Positions 53,346 to 63,664 are shown, counted from the first letter of the stretch. The stretch: 64,000 bases of DNA from Paraburkholderia sp. BL9I2N2 (GCF_004339745.1 NZ_SMGP01000002.1:1178001-1242000), one strand, 5' to 3'. Notes: generated by a model not told the origin, from the sequence alone. Translations and numbers: made by a program.

Positions 53346-56300
53346 TCAGTCGGCCCGCGGCGTTGCGCGAATCCGCGCGACGCTCGCCGTGACGTCCTGC
53401 CATGCCGGCTTGCCACCGGCGAATTGCTGACGCAGGTACGACACGAGTTCGGCGACCTGAGCGTCGTTGAAACTGTCGCGGTAAGCCGGCATCGTACCGA
53501 GTTCGGGCCGCGCAGGCGAGCCGATGCCGTCGAGAATCACGCGAATCAGGTTATCGGGCGTCGCGCTGTGCAGATTCGTGATAAGCGCCAGCGAAGGATG
53601 CGCGCCGAACAATTGCGGCCCGCTGCCCGTGTGATGACAAGCAGCGCACGCGCCGTCGAAGAGCCGCGCGCCGAGGCCCGCAGGCGCGCCCGAGATCGCG
53701 CTGGCCTGTTCGTACTGACGTGCCACCGCGGCCGGATCGGCGTTCGGCTCCAACGGATTGAGCGACGCGAGATACGTGGCCATCGCCCGAATATCGCTGT
53801 CGGGCAGCGCCGCCAGATCGCCGACTACCGGCGCCATCGGCCCCGCCGCGACGCCGTGCAGCGGCGCGTGGCCGTTGCGCAGATAGCTGAAGAGTTCGTC
53901 CTCGCTCCAGGGCACGGGCGCGTTCGAGAGCGTCGACAACGCGGGCGCTTCCCAGCCGTCCGCCGTGCCGCCGCCCATGAACGCCGTGCCGGTTTTCTCG
54001 GCGCCGAAGGCGTTGCGCGGCGTGTGGCACGCGCTGCAGTGGCCGAGTCCGTTCACCAGGTACGCGCCGCGATTCCATTGCGCGCTTTGCGTCGCGCTGG
54101 CAGTGAAGGTTGTGCGCCCGAGAAACAAAGCGTTCCAGGCAGACATCAACGGACGCACGCTGAACGGATAGGCCAGCTTCGTTTCCGGCGGACGCGCGCG
54201 CACCGGCGTTTGCGCCATCAGGTAGGCGTAGAGCGCCTTCAGATCGTCGTCGGAGGTGTTCTGAAACGATGTGTACGGAAAGGCCGGATAGAGACGATGG
54301 CCATCGCGGCTGATGCCTTGCCGCATCGCCCGCACGAAGGCTTCGAGCGACCAGTTGCCGATGCCGGTCTGGCCGTCCGGCGTGATGTTGGTGCTGTACA
54401 CGGTGCCGAAAGGCGTGTCGAGCGGTTTGCCGCCGGCGTTCGGCACGCCATTGTGCGCGGTATGGCAAACCGCGCAATTGCCGAGCGACGCCAGCAATTT
54501 GCCGCGCGCCACGAGATCCGGCGCAAACGCGCTCGCGAGCGGCGGCGTGATCGGTGCGATAGCGTGCGGCGCGAGCGACAACGCGCCGACCCAACCCGCC
54601 GCGCCCGCTGCCAAAGCGCCGAGAAAACCAAACCGCCAGCGCTTTTTCTTGCGAGCCGCCGCCTCTTCGGCTTGAGCATCGGCAAGCGCGGCGCGGATCG
54701 TTTCCGGCGTGAACGGCGGCCGCCGAAACCGCACGCCCGTGGCATCGAAGAGCGCATTGGCAATCGCCGCCGCGCCGGGCAGCGACGCGGATTCGCCCGC
54801 GCCCATCGGCGGCTCGCCGTGGCGCGGCATCATCACCACGTCGATCACCGGCACTTCACGGAAAGTCAGGATCGGATACGCGCCCCACTCCTGGCTCGTC
54901 ACCGCGTTCTCGCCGAACGTCACGCGCTCTTTCAGCGCACGGCTGGTCGTCTGGATCACGTTGCCGTGGATCTGATGACGCACGCCGTCGGGATTCACCA
55001 TCGTGCCGGTATCCTGGCCGACCACCACGCGCGTCACCGCGAGTTCGCCGCTCCTGCGGTTGACTTCGACATCGGCCACCCACGCGGACCATGCCGCGCC
55101 GAAGCCGGGGAATTTGCTATGCACGTAGCGGGCATATGCGATGCCGCGCCCGCGTGCGATGTCGCCTTCTTCATCGTTACGCTCGGCGTTGCGCGGTTCC
55201 CAGCCGGCCTTTTCCGCCACCGCTTTCACGAGTTCGATCGCGCGTGGATCGGTCAAATGCTTTAGCCGAAACTCGACCGGATCGACGCCCGCTTCCACCG
55301 CGAGTTCGTCGATGAAGGACTCGTGCGCGAACGTGTTCGGCAACGCGGACACCCCGCGCAACCACGACGCCCGCACGATCGGCGGTGTGTCGTCGCAGAC
55401 GATGCGCATGGTGCGGTAGTCGTACGGCGGCACGGCGGTGCGGTCGCCCATTTCGAACACTTGTGGCTGCGCGGAGATCGTGCCGGTCAGGAGCAGCGCC
55501 AGCGTCGGCGCATCGTTCGACGGATAGCGCGTCGCAAAGTCGTACGCGGCCAGTTCGCCCTCGGCGTTCAACGCGCCGCGCACGTCCATCAATTGCGCGG
55601 CGCCTTTCGGCTCCCACGCGTGCTCGTCCTCGCGCGAGAGTTGCGCACGCACCGGACTGCCGGCGGCGCGCGAGAGCAACGCGGCGTCGGCGGCGACATC
55701 GTCCGCGCAATTGCGGCCGTAGCAGCCCGCCGCCTCCATCCGCACGATGTCGATGTTCGCTTCGTCCATGCCCATCAGCAGCGCGAGATCGGCGCGCAGC
55801 GAATGCGGATTCTGCGTGCCCGACCAGACCTTCAACGCGCCCTCGCGATAATCGGCCACCGCGCACGAAGGTCCAATCGACGCATGCATCTGAAACGGCC
55901 ATACGTAGGTGCGTTCCAATGTGCGAGCGGGATCTTGCGCCAGTGCTGCATCCACATCGCCGTCGATCACCAGATCGCGTCGCTTCGCGGGATTCGCGCG
56001 CAGCGCCGCTTCCACTTCTTCGCTGGTTTCGAGCGACGGCAAACCGTCGACCGCTTTCCATTGCACGCGAAGCCGCTTCACGGCCTGCTGCGCGACTTCC
56101 TCACGTTCCGCCACGAGGCCGACGAAATCGCGAATCACCACCACCTTGACGATGCCGGGCAAATCGCTGACGGAGTCTTCATCCACCCGCAGCAGACTGT
56201 TGCCCATGAAGTCGCCCTGCGCAACGCCGGCGTACGGCGGCCGCACCACGCGGCCATGCAACATGCCCGGCACGCGCACGTCGTGTACGAAACTCAATTC

Positions 56301-56954
56301 GCCGGTGGCCTTCGCGGGAATATCGACGCGCGGCGCGCTCTTGCCGACGATCTTGTACGCGTCCGGTGATTTCAAAGGCGCGTCCGTGGCGAGCTGCAAT
56401 TCGACACGTTTTCCGCTGATCAGCTCGCCGTAGCCAATGCCTTTCGTCGCCGTGCTGCTGTCGCTTTGATAGACGACACCATCACGCACGTCGAGTTGCT
56501 CGATGCTCACCTTGAAGCGCGCCGCCGCTTCCTTGAGCAGAAACTGCCGCGCCTGCGCCGCAGCGTGCCTTAATGGCACCGCCGATATCTGAATCGTCGC
56601 GCTGGCGATCGTCGGCCCCTGATTCGGCGCTTCACGCGTATGGCCGAGCACGATCGACACGCGCGTCAACGGCACATCCAGTTCTTCCGCGACGATCTGC
56701 GCGAGCGCCGTGCCGATGCCGGTGCCGAGGTCGACGTGACCATTGAACGCGACCACGCTGCCGTCATCGCGCACCACGAGGAACATGTCCGCTTCGGTCG
56801 GCACGAACGATGAACGCGAGCCCGGCTGACCGATTGCCGGCTTCACCGGCGCTTGCGGCGGCCGCGTGACGATCAGCACGCTCTGCGCGTCGTAGAGTTG
56901 CTGACGCGACGGCGGCGCGTTGCGTCGATCGACGCTGAAATCCGGTCCGGTCAT
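53346..56954 (-). CDS. Molybdenum hydroxylase large subunit fused to a triheme cytochrome c (NicB-like)
   Basis: A 1202-residue protein. Residues ~40-750 form the xanthine-oxidase-type molybdopterin subunit (GHVDLGTGIGTALAQIVAEE near 73, MEAAGCYGRNCADDVAADAA near 405, the ending HGEPPMGAGESASLPGAAAI with the catalytic Glu). A membrane-like segment FGFLGALAAGAAGWVGAL follows at ~785, then three CxxCH hemes (CAVCH ~825, CSACH ~971, CAACH ~1102) and a c-type cytochrome fold. This layout and length match Pseudomonas putida NicB, which passes electrons from nicotinate hydroxylation to the respiratory chain. Here the substrate is unproven. Its ATG overlaps the small-subunit stop by 4 bases. Confidence 0.92.
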   Translation of the reverse strand: MTGPDFSVDRRNAPPSRQQLYDAQSVLIVTRPPQAPVKPAIGQPGSRSSFVPTEADMFLVVRDDGSVVAFNGHVDLGTGIGTALAQIVAEELDVPLTRVSIVLGHTREAPNQGPTIASATIQISAVPLRHAAAQARQFLLKEAAARFKVSIEQLDVRDGVVYQSDSSTATKGIGYGELISGKRVELQLATDAPLKSPDAYKIVGKSAPRVDIPAKATGELSFVHDVRVPGMLHGRVVRPPYAGVAQGDFMGNSLLRVDEDSVSDLPGIVKVVVIRDFVGLVAEREEVAQQAVKRLRVQWKAVDGLPSLETSEEVEAALRANPAKRRDLVIDGDVDAALAQDPARTLERTYVWPFQMHASIGPSCAVADYREGALKVWSGTQNPHSLRADLALLMGMDEANIDIVRMEAAGCYGRNCADDVAADAALLSRAAGSPVRAQLSREDEHAWEPKGAAQLMDVRGALNAEGELAAYDFATRYPSNDAPTLALLLTGTISAQPQVFEMGDRTAVPPYDYRTMRIVCDDTPPIVRASWLRGVSALPNTFAHESFIDELAVEAGVDPVEFRLKHLTDPRAIELVKAVAEKAGWEPRNAERNDEEGDIARGRGIAYARYVHSKFPGFGAAWSAWVADVEVNRRSGELAVTRVVVGQDTGTMVNPDGVRHQIHGNVIQTTSRALKERVTFGENAVTSQEWGAYPILTFREVPVIDVVMMPRHGEPPMGAGESASLPGAAAIANALFDATGVRFRRPPFTPETIRAALADAQAEEAAARKKKRWRFGFLGALAAGAAGWVGALSLAPHAIAPITPPLASAFAPDLVARGKLLASLGNCAVCHTAHNGVPNAGGKPLDTPFGTVYSTNITPDGQTGIGNWSLEAFVRAMRQGISRDGHRLYPAFPYTSFQNTSDDDLKALYAYLMAQTPVRARPPETKLAYPFSVRPLMSAWNALFLGRTTFTASATQSAQWNRGAYLVNGLGHCSACHTPRNAFGAEKTGTAFMGGGTADGWEAPALSTLSNAPVPWSEDELFSYLRNGHAPLHGVAAGPMAPVVGDLAALPDSDIRAMATYLASLNPLEPNADPAAVARQYEQASAISGAPAGLGARLFDGACAACHHTGSGPQLFGAHPSLALITNLHSATPDNLIRVILDGIGSPARPELGTMPAYRDSFNDAQVAELVSYLRQQFAGGKPAWQDVTASVARIRATPRAD

Positions 56955-57469
56955 GCGCGCACTCCTTCGTGCACGGCTGATTGCGCCGCCGCTTGAGCGG
57001 CGAGCAATTCAGCGGCGCGCTGCACCGCGCGCACGATCTCGACATGCGTGCCGCAGCGGCACAGATTGCGCGACAGCTCGCGCCGGATAGTCTCGACGCT
57101 CGGATGCGGATCGCGATCGAGCAGCGCCTTGGCTGTCATGATCATGCCGTTCAGGCAATAGCCGCATTGCGCGGCCTGTTCTTCGATGAACGCCTGCTGC
57201 ACCGGATGCAACGCCGCCCGCGTGCCCAGTCCTTCGAGTGTGGTGATTTCGCGGCCTAACGCGACCTTCGCGGTCGTGACGCACGCGCGCGTCGGCATGC
57301 CGTCGAGCAGGACCGTGCATGCGCCGCATTCGCCGAGGCCGCAGCCGAATTTCGGACCGTTCAGCGCGAGGTCGTTGCGCAGCAGGTAGAGCAAGGGCGT
57401 GTCGGCGGCGGCGCTGACGAGGTGCGTCGCGCCGTTCACGTTCAGCGTAAGAGGCGCCGGGCGGTTCAT
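56951..57469 (-). CDS. Molybdenum hydroxylase [2Fe-2S] small subunit (NicA-like)
   Basis: A 172-residue protein with two 2Fe-2S sites: plant-type GPKFGCGLGECGACTVLLDG near 38-57, and the helical CGYCLNGMIM with LCRCGTHVEI near 103-140. It transfers electrons from the molybdopterin site of the large subunit. Length and motifs match NicA/IorA-type subunits. The start is ATG 57469 with a weak ribosome site. It overlaps the large subunit by 4 bases and lies 31 bases after the enamidase-like gene. Confidence 0.93.
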   Translation of the reverse strand: MNRPAPLTLNVNGATHLVSAAADTPLLYLLRNDLALNGPKFGCGLGECGACTVLLDGMPTRACVTTAKVALGREITTLEGLGTRAALHPVQQAFIEEQAAQCGYCLNGMIMTAKALLDRDPHPSVETIRRELSRNLCRCGTHVEIVRAVQRAAELLAAQAAAQSAVHEGVRA

Positions 57470-57500
57470 ATTCGTGCCGGCCTCGCTGTGCGATACGTGT

Positions 57501-58700
57501 TCACAACACCACCGGCACTTCCGTGGCCGGTGGCGTATTGCGGCTGCGTCGGCAGCGGATCAAGCCGTCGATCATCACCATGCCCACGCCCGGAATATCG
57601 CCGAGCTGCACGCTTTCGAGCAACGTATCGGCCGCCGTGTGCTGCGCGCGGTCCATGAACACGAGGTCGGCGGGACGGCCCACTTCGATCAGCCCCTGGC
57701 GCAGATTGCGCTGACGCGCGGTGTTGCCGGTCGCGAAACAGAAAGCGATTTCCGCGGGCACGTCGGCGAGGCTCGAAATCAGCGCGATCATCCGCAAAAT
57801 GCCGAGCGGTTGCACGCCGGAACCCGCAGGACTATCGGTGCCGAGAATGATCCGGTGCGGACACTTCAATTCGATCGCGTGACGCGCGGTCAGCAAGGCG
57901 ATCCGTTCGTTGCCGTTGTGGACGATTTCCAGCGCGCGGCTCGACTGCTCGCACAGGTCGCAAACATGCCGGTAGGAGAGCGACGTGTGCCCGCCGTTGA
58001 TGTGGCCGATCACGTCGGCGTCGGCGGCGAGCACCACGTCGCGATCGATCAGGCCCGAGCCGGGAATCGACGGACCGCCCGTGTGAATCGTGCTCTGAAT
58101 GCCGTATTTGCGCGCCCACGCGACCATCTGCGCCGCTTCCTCGCCGCCCTTCACGCTGCCGAGGCCGACTTCGCCGAGCAGCTTCACGCCCGCTTCCGAG
58201 AGTTCCTTGAAGTCCTCTTCGACCATGCCCTTTTCGATCACCGGCGCGCCCGCCATCACCTTGACGCCGCCGCCGACGCCCGCGCCGCGCATCCCTTCGA
58301 ACGAGCGTTGCGCGGTTATCGCCAGCGCCTTCACACCGAGCACGTCTTTTGGGCGGCCGGGCAAATGCACTTCGCCGGCGGAAATCATCGTGGTGACGCC
58401 GCCGTTCAGATTGGATTCGATCCAGCCCATCTGATTCTGGCGCGGCGTCCAGTCGCCGAACACGGGATGCACATGTGAGTCGATCAAACCGGGCGCGACC
58501 GTCGTGCCCTTGCAATCGACCGTCGTGCGCACGCCTTCGAGGTCGCAGCCCTTTTCGCGGCCGACCGCGACGATCACGCCGTCGTCGATCACAAGCGTGT
58601 CCGCGTCGAGAATCGGCTGATCGATGTCGCCCGATAACAGCAGCCCGATGTTCGTTATTGCGACCTTGCCCGACAAGCCTGTCAACGTCTCTGCTGCCAT
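57501..58700 (-). CDS. Enamidase-like amidohydrolase
   Basis: A 399-residue metal-dependent amidohydrolase. TIM-barrel metal ligands: DSHVHP (His-x-His), STIHTGG and VIGHINGG for later histidines, and ILGTDSPAG for the Asp. Composite-domain motifs include a C-terminal SRNTPPATE. The order GEVHLPGRPKD, VKLLGEVGLGSV, VMIDG and SRNTPPA closely parallels Eubacterium barkeri enamidase, which opens the ring of 1,4,5,6-tetrahydro-6-oxonicotinate. ATG 58700 has AGGAGAGG 5-7 bases upstream. In this operon it would act downstream of the molybdenum hydroxylase, but a ring-reducing enzyme is not identified. Confidence 0.87.
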   Translation of the reverse strand: MAAETLTGLSGKVAITNIGLLLSGDIDQPILDADTLVIDDGVIVAVGREKGCDLEGVRTTVDCKGTTVAPGLIDSHVHPVFGDWTPRQNQMGWIESNLNGGVTTMISAGEVHLPGRPKDVLGVKALAITAQRSFEGMRGAGVGGGVKVMAGAPVIEKGMVEEDFKELSEAGVKLLGEVGLGSVKGGEEAAQMVAWARKYGIQSTIHTGGPSIPGSGLIDRDVVLAADADVIGHINGGHTSLSYRHVCDLCEQSSRALEIVHNGNERIALLTARHAIELKCPHRIILGTDSPAGSGVQPLGILRMIALISSLADVPAEIAFCFATGNTARQRNLRQGLIEVGRPADLVFMDRAQHTAADTLLESVQLGDIPGVGMVMIDGLIRCRRSRNTPPATEVPVVL

Positions 58701-58788
58701 CTGCCTCTCCTTTCACAACGCGAGTTTGGAACGACTACCCGGCGCCGCGCAGCGCGCCACTCAGTGCGCGCTGCGCTGTCCGGTGGAA

Positions 58789-59502
58789 TCACACGCTCAG
58801 ATAAGCGCGCCTCACTGTTTCGTTCTGTGCGAGTTCGCCGATCGTGCCGCTAAAGCGGATCTGCCCTTTTTCGAGCACATACGCGCGGTCGCTGACCAGC
58901 TCGGCGAAGTGCAGGTTTTGTTCGGACAACAGAATCGACAGCCCTTCGCGCTTGAGTTCGAGAATCATGTTCGCCATCTGTTCGACGATCACCGGCGCCA
59001 CGCCTTCGGACGGTTCGTCGAGCAGCACCAGATACGGATTGCCCATCAGCGTGCGCGACACGGTGAGCATCTGCTGCTCGCCGCCGCTCATCTGGCCGCC
59101 CGGACGTTGCGGCATTTCGCCGAGATTGGGAAAGAGGCGAAACAATTTTTCCGGCGTCCATTGCGGCGCGCCGTCGCGCGGCGGCTGGCGGCCCGTGTCG
59201 AGATTTTCCATCACGGTCAGATCCGCGAACACGCGCCGATCTTCGGGCACGAAACCCATGCCCATGCGTGCGATCCTGTACGGCGGCAACGCCGTAATGT
59301 TCTGCCCACGAAAATTCACTTCGCCCTGACGGCGCGGCAGCAAACCCATCACCGCTTTCATCGTGGTGGATTTGCCTGCACCGTTGCGGCCCATCAACGC
59401 CACGACTTCGCCTCGCCCCACTTCGAGGCCGACGTCGAACAGAATGTGCGCACGGCCGTAGAACGCGTTGAGGCCGGAGACTTTCAGCATCGGCTCGCTC
59501 AT
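58789..59502 (-). CDS. livF: Branched-chain-type ABC transporter ATP-binding protein
   Basis: A 237-residue ATPase of the LivF kind: Walker A GRNGAGKST near 38, signature MSGGEQQML near 137, Walker B LVLLDEPSEG, H-loop region LLSEQNLHFA. Its ATG overlaps the LivG stop by 4 bases. The name reflects family only; the substrate is probably not leucine in this context. Confidence 0.92.
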   Translation of the reverse strand: MSEPMLKVSGLNAFYGRAHILFDVGLEVGRGEVVALMGRNGAGKSTTMKAVMGLLPRRQGEVNFRGQNITALPPYRIARMGMGFVPEDRRVFADLTVMENLDTGRQPPRDGAPQWTPEKLFRLFPNLGEMPQRPGGQMSGGEQQMLTVSRTLMGNPYLVLLDEPSEGVAPVIVEQMANMILELKREGLSILLSEQNLHFAELVSDRAYVLEKGQIRFSGTIGELAQNETVRRAYLSV

Positions 59503-60308
59503 TGCAGCGCTCCTTGACCTTGATGGCCGCCCGCCGCCTCGTGCAGCGGCGCGTGCGGCTGGAACGTCTTGCCGGTGCCGAAATAGACTTCCTGTACACG
59601 CGGGTCGTTGCGGATCGTGTCGGCGTCGCCCTCGGCGATCAGCTTGCCGCGCGCGAGCACGATCAGGCGATCGGCGTACGCGAATACGACGTCCATGCTG
59701 TGCTCGGTAAACAGCACGCCGATCTTGTGTTCGGTGACAAGACGCTTGGTCAGCGCCATCAATTCATTGCGCTCCTTCGGCGCCATGCCGGCGGTGGGTT
59801 CATCCATCAGCAGCAGCTTCGGGCGGTTGGCGAGCGCGATCGCGAGTTCGACGCGCTTCACGTCGCCGTACGCGAGCACGCCGCAAGCGCGGTTCGCATC
59901 CGCGGCCATGCCGACCTGGTCGAGCAGCGCGAGGGCTTCATCGGCATAGCGCGAGCCCGCGGATTGCCATAGACCAAAGGTTTTGCGTTCGCGCGAGACC
60001 AACGCCATCTGCACGTTCTCGATCACGGTCATGGAATTGAAGGTCGCGGCGATCTGAAACGTGCGGCCCACGCCCAGCCGCCAGATGTCGCGCGGACGCA
60101 TGCCGACCAGCTCTTGACCGTCGAGACGAATCGATCCGGACGAAGGCGGCAACTGCCCGTTGACCATGTTGAAACAGGTCGATTTGCCCGCGCCGTTCGG
60201 TCCGAGCAAGGCCAGCAATTGACCGGCTTCGAGATCGAACGAGACATCGTCGACCGCCTTGAGGCCGCCGAACGATTTGGAGAGACCGGCGACGCGCAGC
60301 AAGCTCAT
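59499..60308 (-). CDS. livG: Branched-chain-type ABC transporter ATP-binding protein
   Basis: A 269-residue LivG-type ATPase: Walker A GPNGAGKST near 37, signature LAYGDVKRVELA (variant of LSxGQ), Walker B LLLMDEPTAGM, switch H in FTEHSMDVVFAYAD. ATG 60308 overlaps the LivHM stop by 4 bases. The longer frame to 60686 is a shadow of the permease gene. Confidence 0.92.
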   Translation of the reverse strand: MSLLRVAGLSKSFGGLKAVDDVSFDLEAGQLLALLGPNGAGKSTCFNMVNGQLPPSSGSIRLDGQELVGMRPRDIWRLGVGRTFQIAATFNSMTVIENVQMALVSRERKTFGLWQSAGSRYADEALALLDQVGMAADANRACGVLAYGDVKRVELAIALANRPKLLLMDEPTAGMAPKERNELMALTKRLVTEHKIGVLFTEHSMDVVFAYADRLIVLARGKLIAEGDADTIRNDPRVQEVYFGTGKTFQPHAPLHEAAGGHQGQGALQ

Positions 60309-62246
60309 AGCCCCTCCTTGATCGCGGTACGTTGGGAAGGCGAGACGGCGGTCTGTTCCGCCTGGTCGGCGCTGTCGTCGCCGAAACGCTCGCGAATGAA
60401 GCCGACGATTCCCTGCGGAAACGCGATCACCAGCAACAAAATCGCGAAGCCCAGCAGCGCCTGCCAATAATCGGTTTGCCGCGCGACCGTGTCTTGCAGC
60501 CACGTGAACACGGCCGCGCCCACAATCGGCCCGGTGAGTGTCTGCAAGCCGCCGAGCAGCACCATGACGAGGCCGTCCACGGAACGGCTCACGCTGATCA
60601 CTTCCGGCGAGATCGTGCCCTTGGAAAACGCATACAGAGATCCGGCGAGCCCGCAGAACAGCGATGCGATCACGAACGCGGCCCATTGCACGCGCTTCAC
60701 GTCGATGCCGATCGCTTCGGCGCGCAGCACCGAGTCACGCGACGCGCGCATCGCGTAGCCGAGCGGCGAAAATAGCATCTTGCGCAACAACCACACGCCG
60801 ATCACGGCGCAGACGAGCGTCACGTAATAGAAGGCCACCGGCGAGGACAACCAGTTCGACGGCCACAACCCGAGAATGCCGTTGCTGCCGCCCGTCACGT
60901 CGTCCCACTGGAACACGACCGACCAGACGATCTGCGCGAAACGCGAGCGTCAGCATCGCGAGATAGACGCCGGAGAGCCGCACGCAGAACCAGCCGAACA
61001 CCAGCGCGCCGGCCACCGCCAATAGCGGTCCGAGCAGCAAGGCGGCTTCCATCGGCAGATTCAGCACTTTGAGGAACAGCGCGGCGCCGTATGCGCCCAA
61101 TCCGAAGTACGCGGCGTGGCCGAACGAATGCATGCCGCCCGGTCCCATGATGAAATGCAGGCTCGTTGCAAACAGCACGGCGATCAGGATTTCGACCAGC
61201 AGCACGGGCATGTACGGAAACGCGTTGGCCGCCAATGGCGCAAGCACGAGAACGAGCAAGGCGATGGCGGCCAGCCCCTTGAGCCGTTTGCCCGCCGGCC
61301 GCAAAGGCGTTTCCGGCGCCGCCATGCCGCGCACCGCGGCGCTCGCGCGGCCGAGCAAACCCCAAGGACGCACCACCAGCACGACCGCCATCACGACAAA
61401 CTCCGCGACGAGCGTAAACCGGCTCAGCGACAACCCGACGCCGAAGATCGTCACATGCCCGATGCCGATGCACAGCGCCTTGATCTCCGCGATGATCAGC
61501 GCGGCAATGAACGCACCCGGGATCGAGCCCATGCCGCCGACCACCACCACCACGAACGCGTTGCCGATCGTCTCCAGGTCCAGCGACAGATTCGCCGACA
61601 TGCGCGGCCCTTGCAGCGCGCCGCCTAACCCAGCGAGAAACGCGCCGACGAAAAACACACCGGTAAACAGCCACGCCTGATTGATGCCGAGCGCGCCGAG
61701 CATCTCGCGATCCTGCGTCGCGGCGCGCACCAGCGTGCCCCAACGCGTGCGTGTCAGCGCATACCAGAGCAGCAGCAACACCACCGGCCCGATCACGATC
61801 AACGCGATGTCGTAGGTGGGCAGCGGATGGCCGAGGAAATCGACCGCGCCCGCCAGATGCGGCGCACGCGGTCCGAACAGGTCTTCCGGGCCCCACAGCC
61901 ACAGCGCGGCATCGCGAAAGATCAGCACCAGCGCAAATGTGGCGAGCAGATGAAACAGCTCGGGCGCCTGGTAGATGCGCCGCAGGACGACCATCTCGAC
62001 CAGCGCGCCCAGTACCGCGACCACCAGCGCCGCTGCCAGCACCGACAACCAGAAGCCGCCCGCCGTATGTCCGAAACGGCTCGCTATGCTGTACGCGACA
62101 TAGATGCCGAACATATAGAAGGAGCCGTGCGCAAAGTTGACGATGCGCGTCACGCCGAAGATCAGCGACAAACCGGCGGCGACGAGAAACAGCGTCGACG
62201 CGTCGGCGAGTCCGTTGACCAGCTGTACCAGCAAATTCGAAAGCAT
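60305..62246 (-). CDS. Fused LivH-LivM ABC permease, with one frameshift
   Basis: A fusion of the two Liv permeases. The first half (MLSNLLVQLVNGLADASTLF, FGVTRIVNFAHGSFYMFG) is LivH, the second (MGPGGMHSFGHAAYFGLGAY, LSGVYLAMLTLAF) is LivM. The frame is broken at the end of LAF: continuing in the +1 frame gives AQIVWSVVFQWDDVTGGSNG and a normal LivM C-terminus to 60305. Removing one A from the AAA at 60949-60951 restores a single ~647-residue frame. The fused order occurs in other genomes. ATG 62246 has AAGGG 6 bases upstream. If the frameshift is real, transport by this system would fail. Confidence 0.85.
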
Positions 62247-62427
62247 CGCGACCCTTGGCAGCTTGCTGAACGGCGAAGGCGCGGCTTTGGCGCCTTCAAC
62301 GCGATCGGCAGACATTGCAGCGCGTGCGGCACCATGCGCGCACGCGTCAACGGCAGGACAATACAATACGCCCCGAAGAAAGTCCCTTAGCTCATTCGGA
62401 GCGCCGGCGAAATCGCCTCACGCAAAC

Positions 62428-63012
62428 TCAGCGCAAACCGTCTTCGCCTTTGATCTCGCTCACCTGCAAGCCGCCGATGCGCGGCAGCGGCCGCCCCGAC
62501 GCCGTCACCGCGACGGCCACGACGATTTCGTTCGCACGCGGCGCGTCCGACACGCGCGCTTCGATCGCATCGAAATGGCTGCGCACGAAGGCGGCGTCTT
62601 TATGGCCGAGCGGCACGTCGATCGCGGTGCCGAGCGTGCCCATCTTCTTCGCCGACGGGACCAGCGCCGCGCCCTTTTCGACCGCCACCCGCAGCGGCGC
62701 GCCGAGCTTGGGATGCAGGATCGCCGCGGCATGTTCCAGTTCGCCCGCCTCGCCGACGATGGCGGCCTTGCCGTAGCTTTGCGCCTCGCCCGGCGCGATG
62801 CCCAGCGCTTGAACACACTTGTTGCCGAGCAGCGCGCCCAACTCTTCGCCCGCTTCGATCAGCGCGTCGAGTTTGGCCTCGTAACGGCCGGCATAGGGAT
62901 TGTCGATCACCGCGATCGCGACCGCGCGGCGCGCCGGCGGCTCGACGGCCTGGCCCATTTCAATGCGTGTTTCATCCACTTGCACGACCAGCTTGCGAAG
63001 CTTGATTGCCAT
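62428..63012 (-). CDS. DUF1185 'amino acid synthesis' family protein, second copy
   Basis: A 194-residue complete member. Motifs include DNPYAGRYEAKLDALIEAGE, QSYGKAAIVGEAGELEHAAA, and DAAFVRSHFDAIEARVSDAP. The family fold is known from structural genomics but its reaction is not. It is a paralogue of the frameshifted gene just upstream (shared NPxAGRYEAK, SYGKxAIVG, VRSHFDAIE). The pair plus UPF0280 is typical of this kind of operon; a role in ring processing is inference. Confidence 0.88.
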   Translation of the reverse strand: MAIKLRKLVVQVDETRIEMGQAVEPPARRAVAIAVIDNPYAGRYEAKLDALIEAGEELGALLGNKCVQALGIAPGEAQSYGKAAIVGEAGELEHAAAILHPKLGAPLRVAVEKGAALVPSAKKMGTLGTAIDVPLGHKDAAFVRSHFDAIEARVSDAPRANEIVVAVAVTASGRPLPRIGGLQVSEIKGEDGLR

Positions 63013-63072
63013 TTCGCTCTCCGAGTTTCGATGCCTGCTCTGCGTGATCTCACTGCGCCAACCAGGCGCCGC

Positions 63073-63664
63073 TCAGCGCAATCCGTCCTTACCCACGATC
63101 GCCTCTTTCGCGAGGCCGCCGACGCGCGCATGCACGCGCTGCCCCGTGCTCATCACGAGGATATACACCAGTTCATCGGCGGCGGGCGCGCCGGGCACGC
63201 GTACTTCGATCGCGTCGAAATGGCTGCGCACGTAGCTCGCGTTGACGTGCGTGAGCGGCACGTCGAGCGCGGTGGACGGCGCGCCGACCTTCTTGGTGGA
63301 CGGCACGATGGCGTTGGTGGGCACGCCATTCTTCTCCAGCAACTCACGCATCGCGTAGCCGCCGGGAACATGCCACAACGCACCATGTTCAAGTTCGCCG
63401 CGCGCGCCGACAATCGCGCCCTTGCCGTAACTCTCGATCGACGCATGCTGCACCGCCATCGCCGCCAGCAACCGTTGCGCCATATCGAAGCCGATCGGCT
63501 TGAGCGCTTCCAGCGCGTGCTCGATTTTCGCTTCGTAGCGGCCAGCGAACGGGTTCGTCATCACCGCGGCAATCGCGCCGCGTCTGAGCGGCTGCGCGGG
63601 CGCGGGGGCCGAACTCGTGGAAGATATCTTCGACGTGCGTCAGCACGCGGCGTATTTCGAACAC
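63073..63664 (-). CDS. DUF1185 'amino acid synthesis' family protein, first copy, with one frameshift
   Basis: Starts at GTG 63664 (MFEIRRVLTHVEDIFHEFGP); the frame is then lost. Deleting one base in the G5 tract at 63604-63608 joins it to PAPAQPLRRGAIAAVMTNPF, then AGRYEAKIEHALEALKPIGF, and the usual family sequence to 63073. The joined product is about 196 residues, normal length. The start lies inside the 3' end of the UPF0280 frame (25-bp overlap), so the two are translationally coupled. The frameshift may be a sequencing error or a true lesion. Confidence 0.8.

Noticed and set aside
53316..56369. Long plus-strand frames of 649 and 348 codons
   Set aside because: They are antisense to the NicB-like hydroxylase gene and have no recognisable product.
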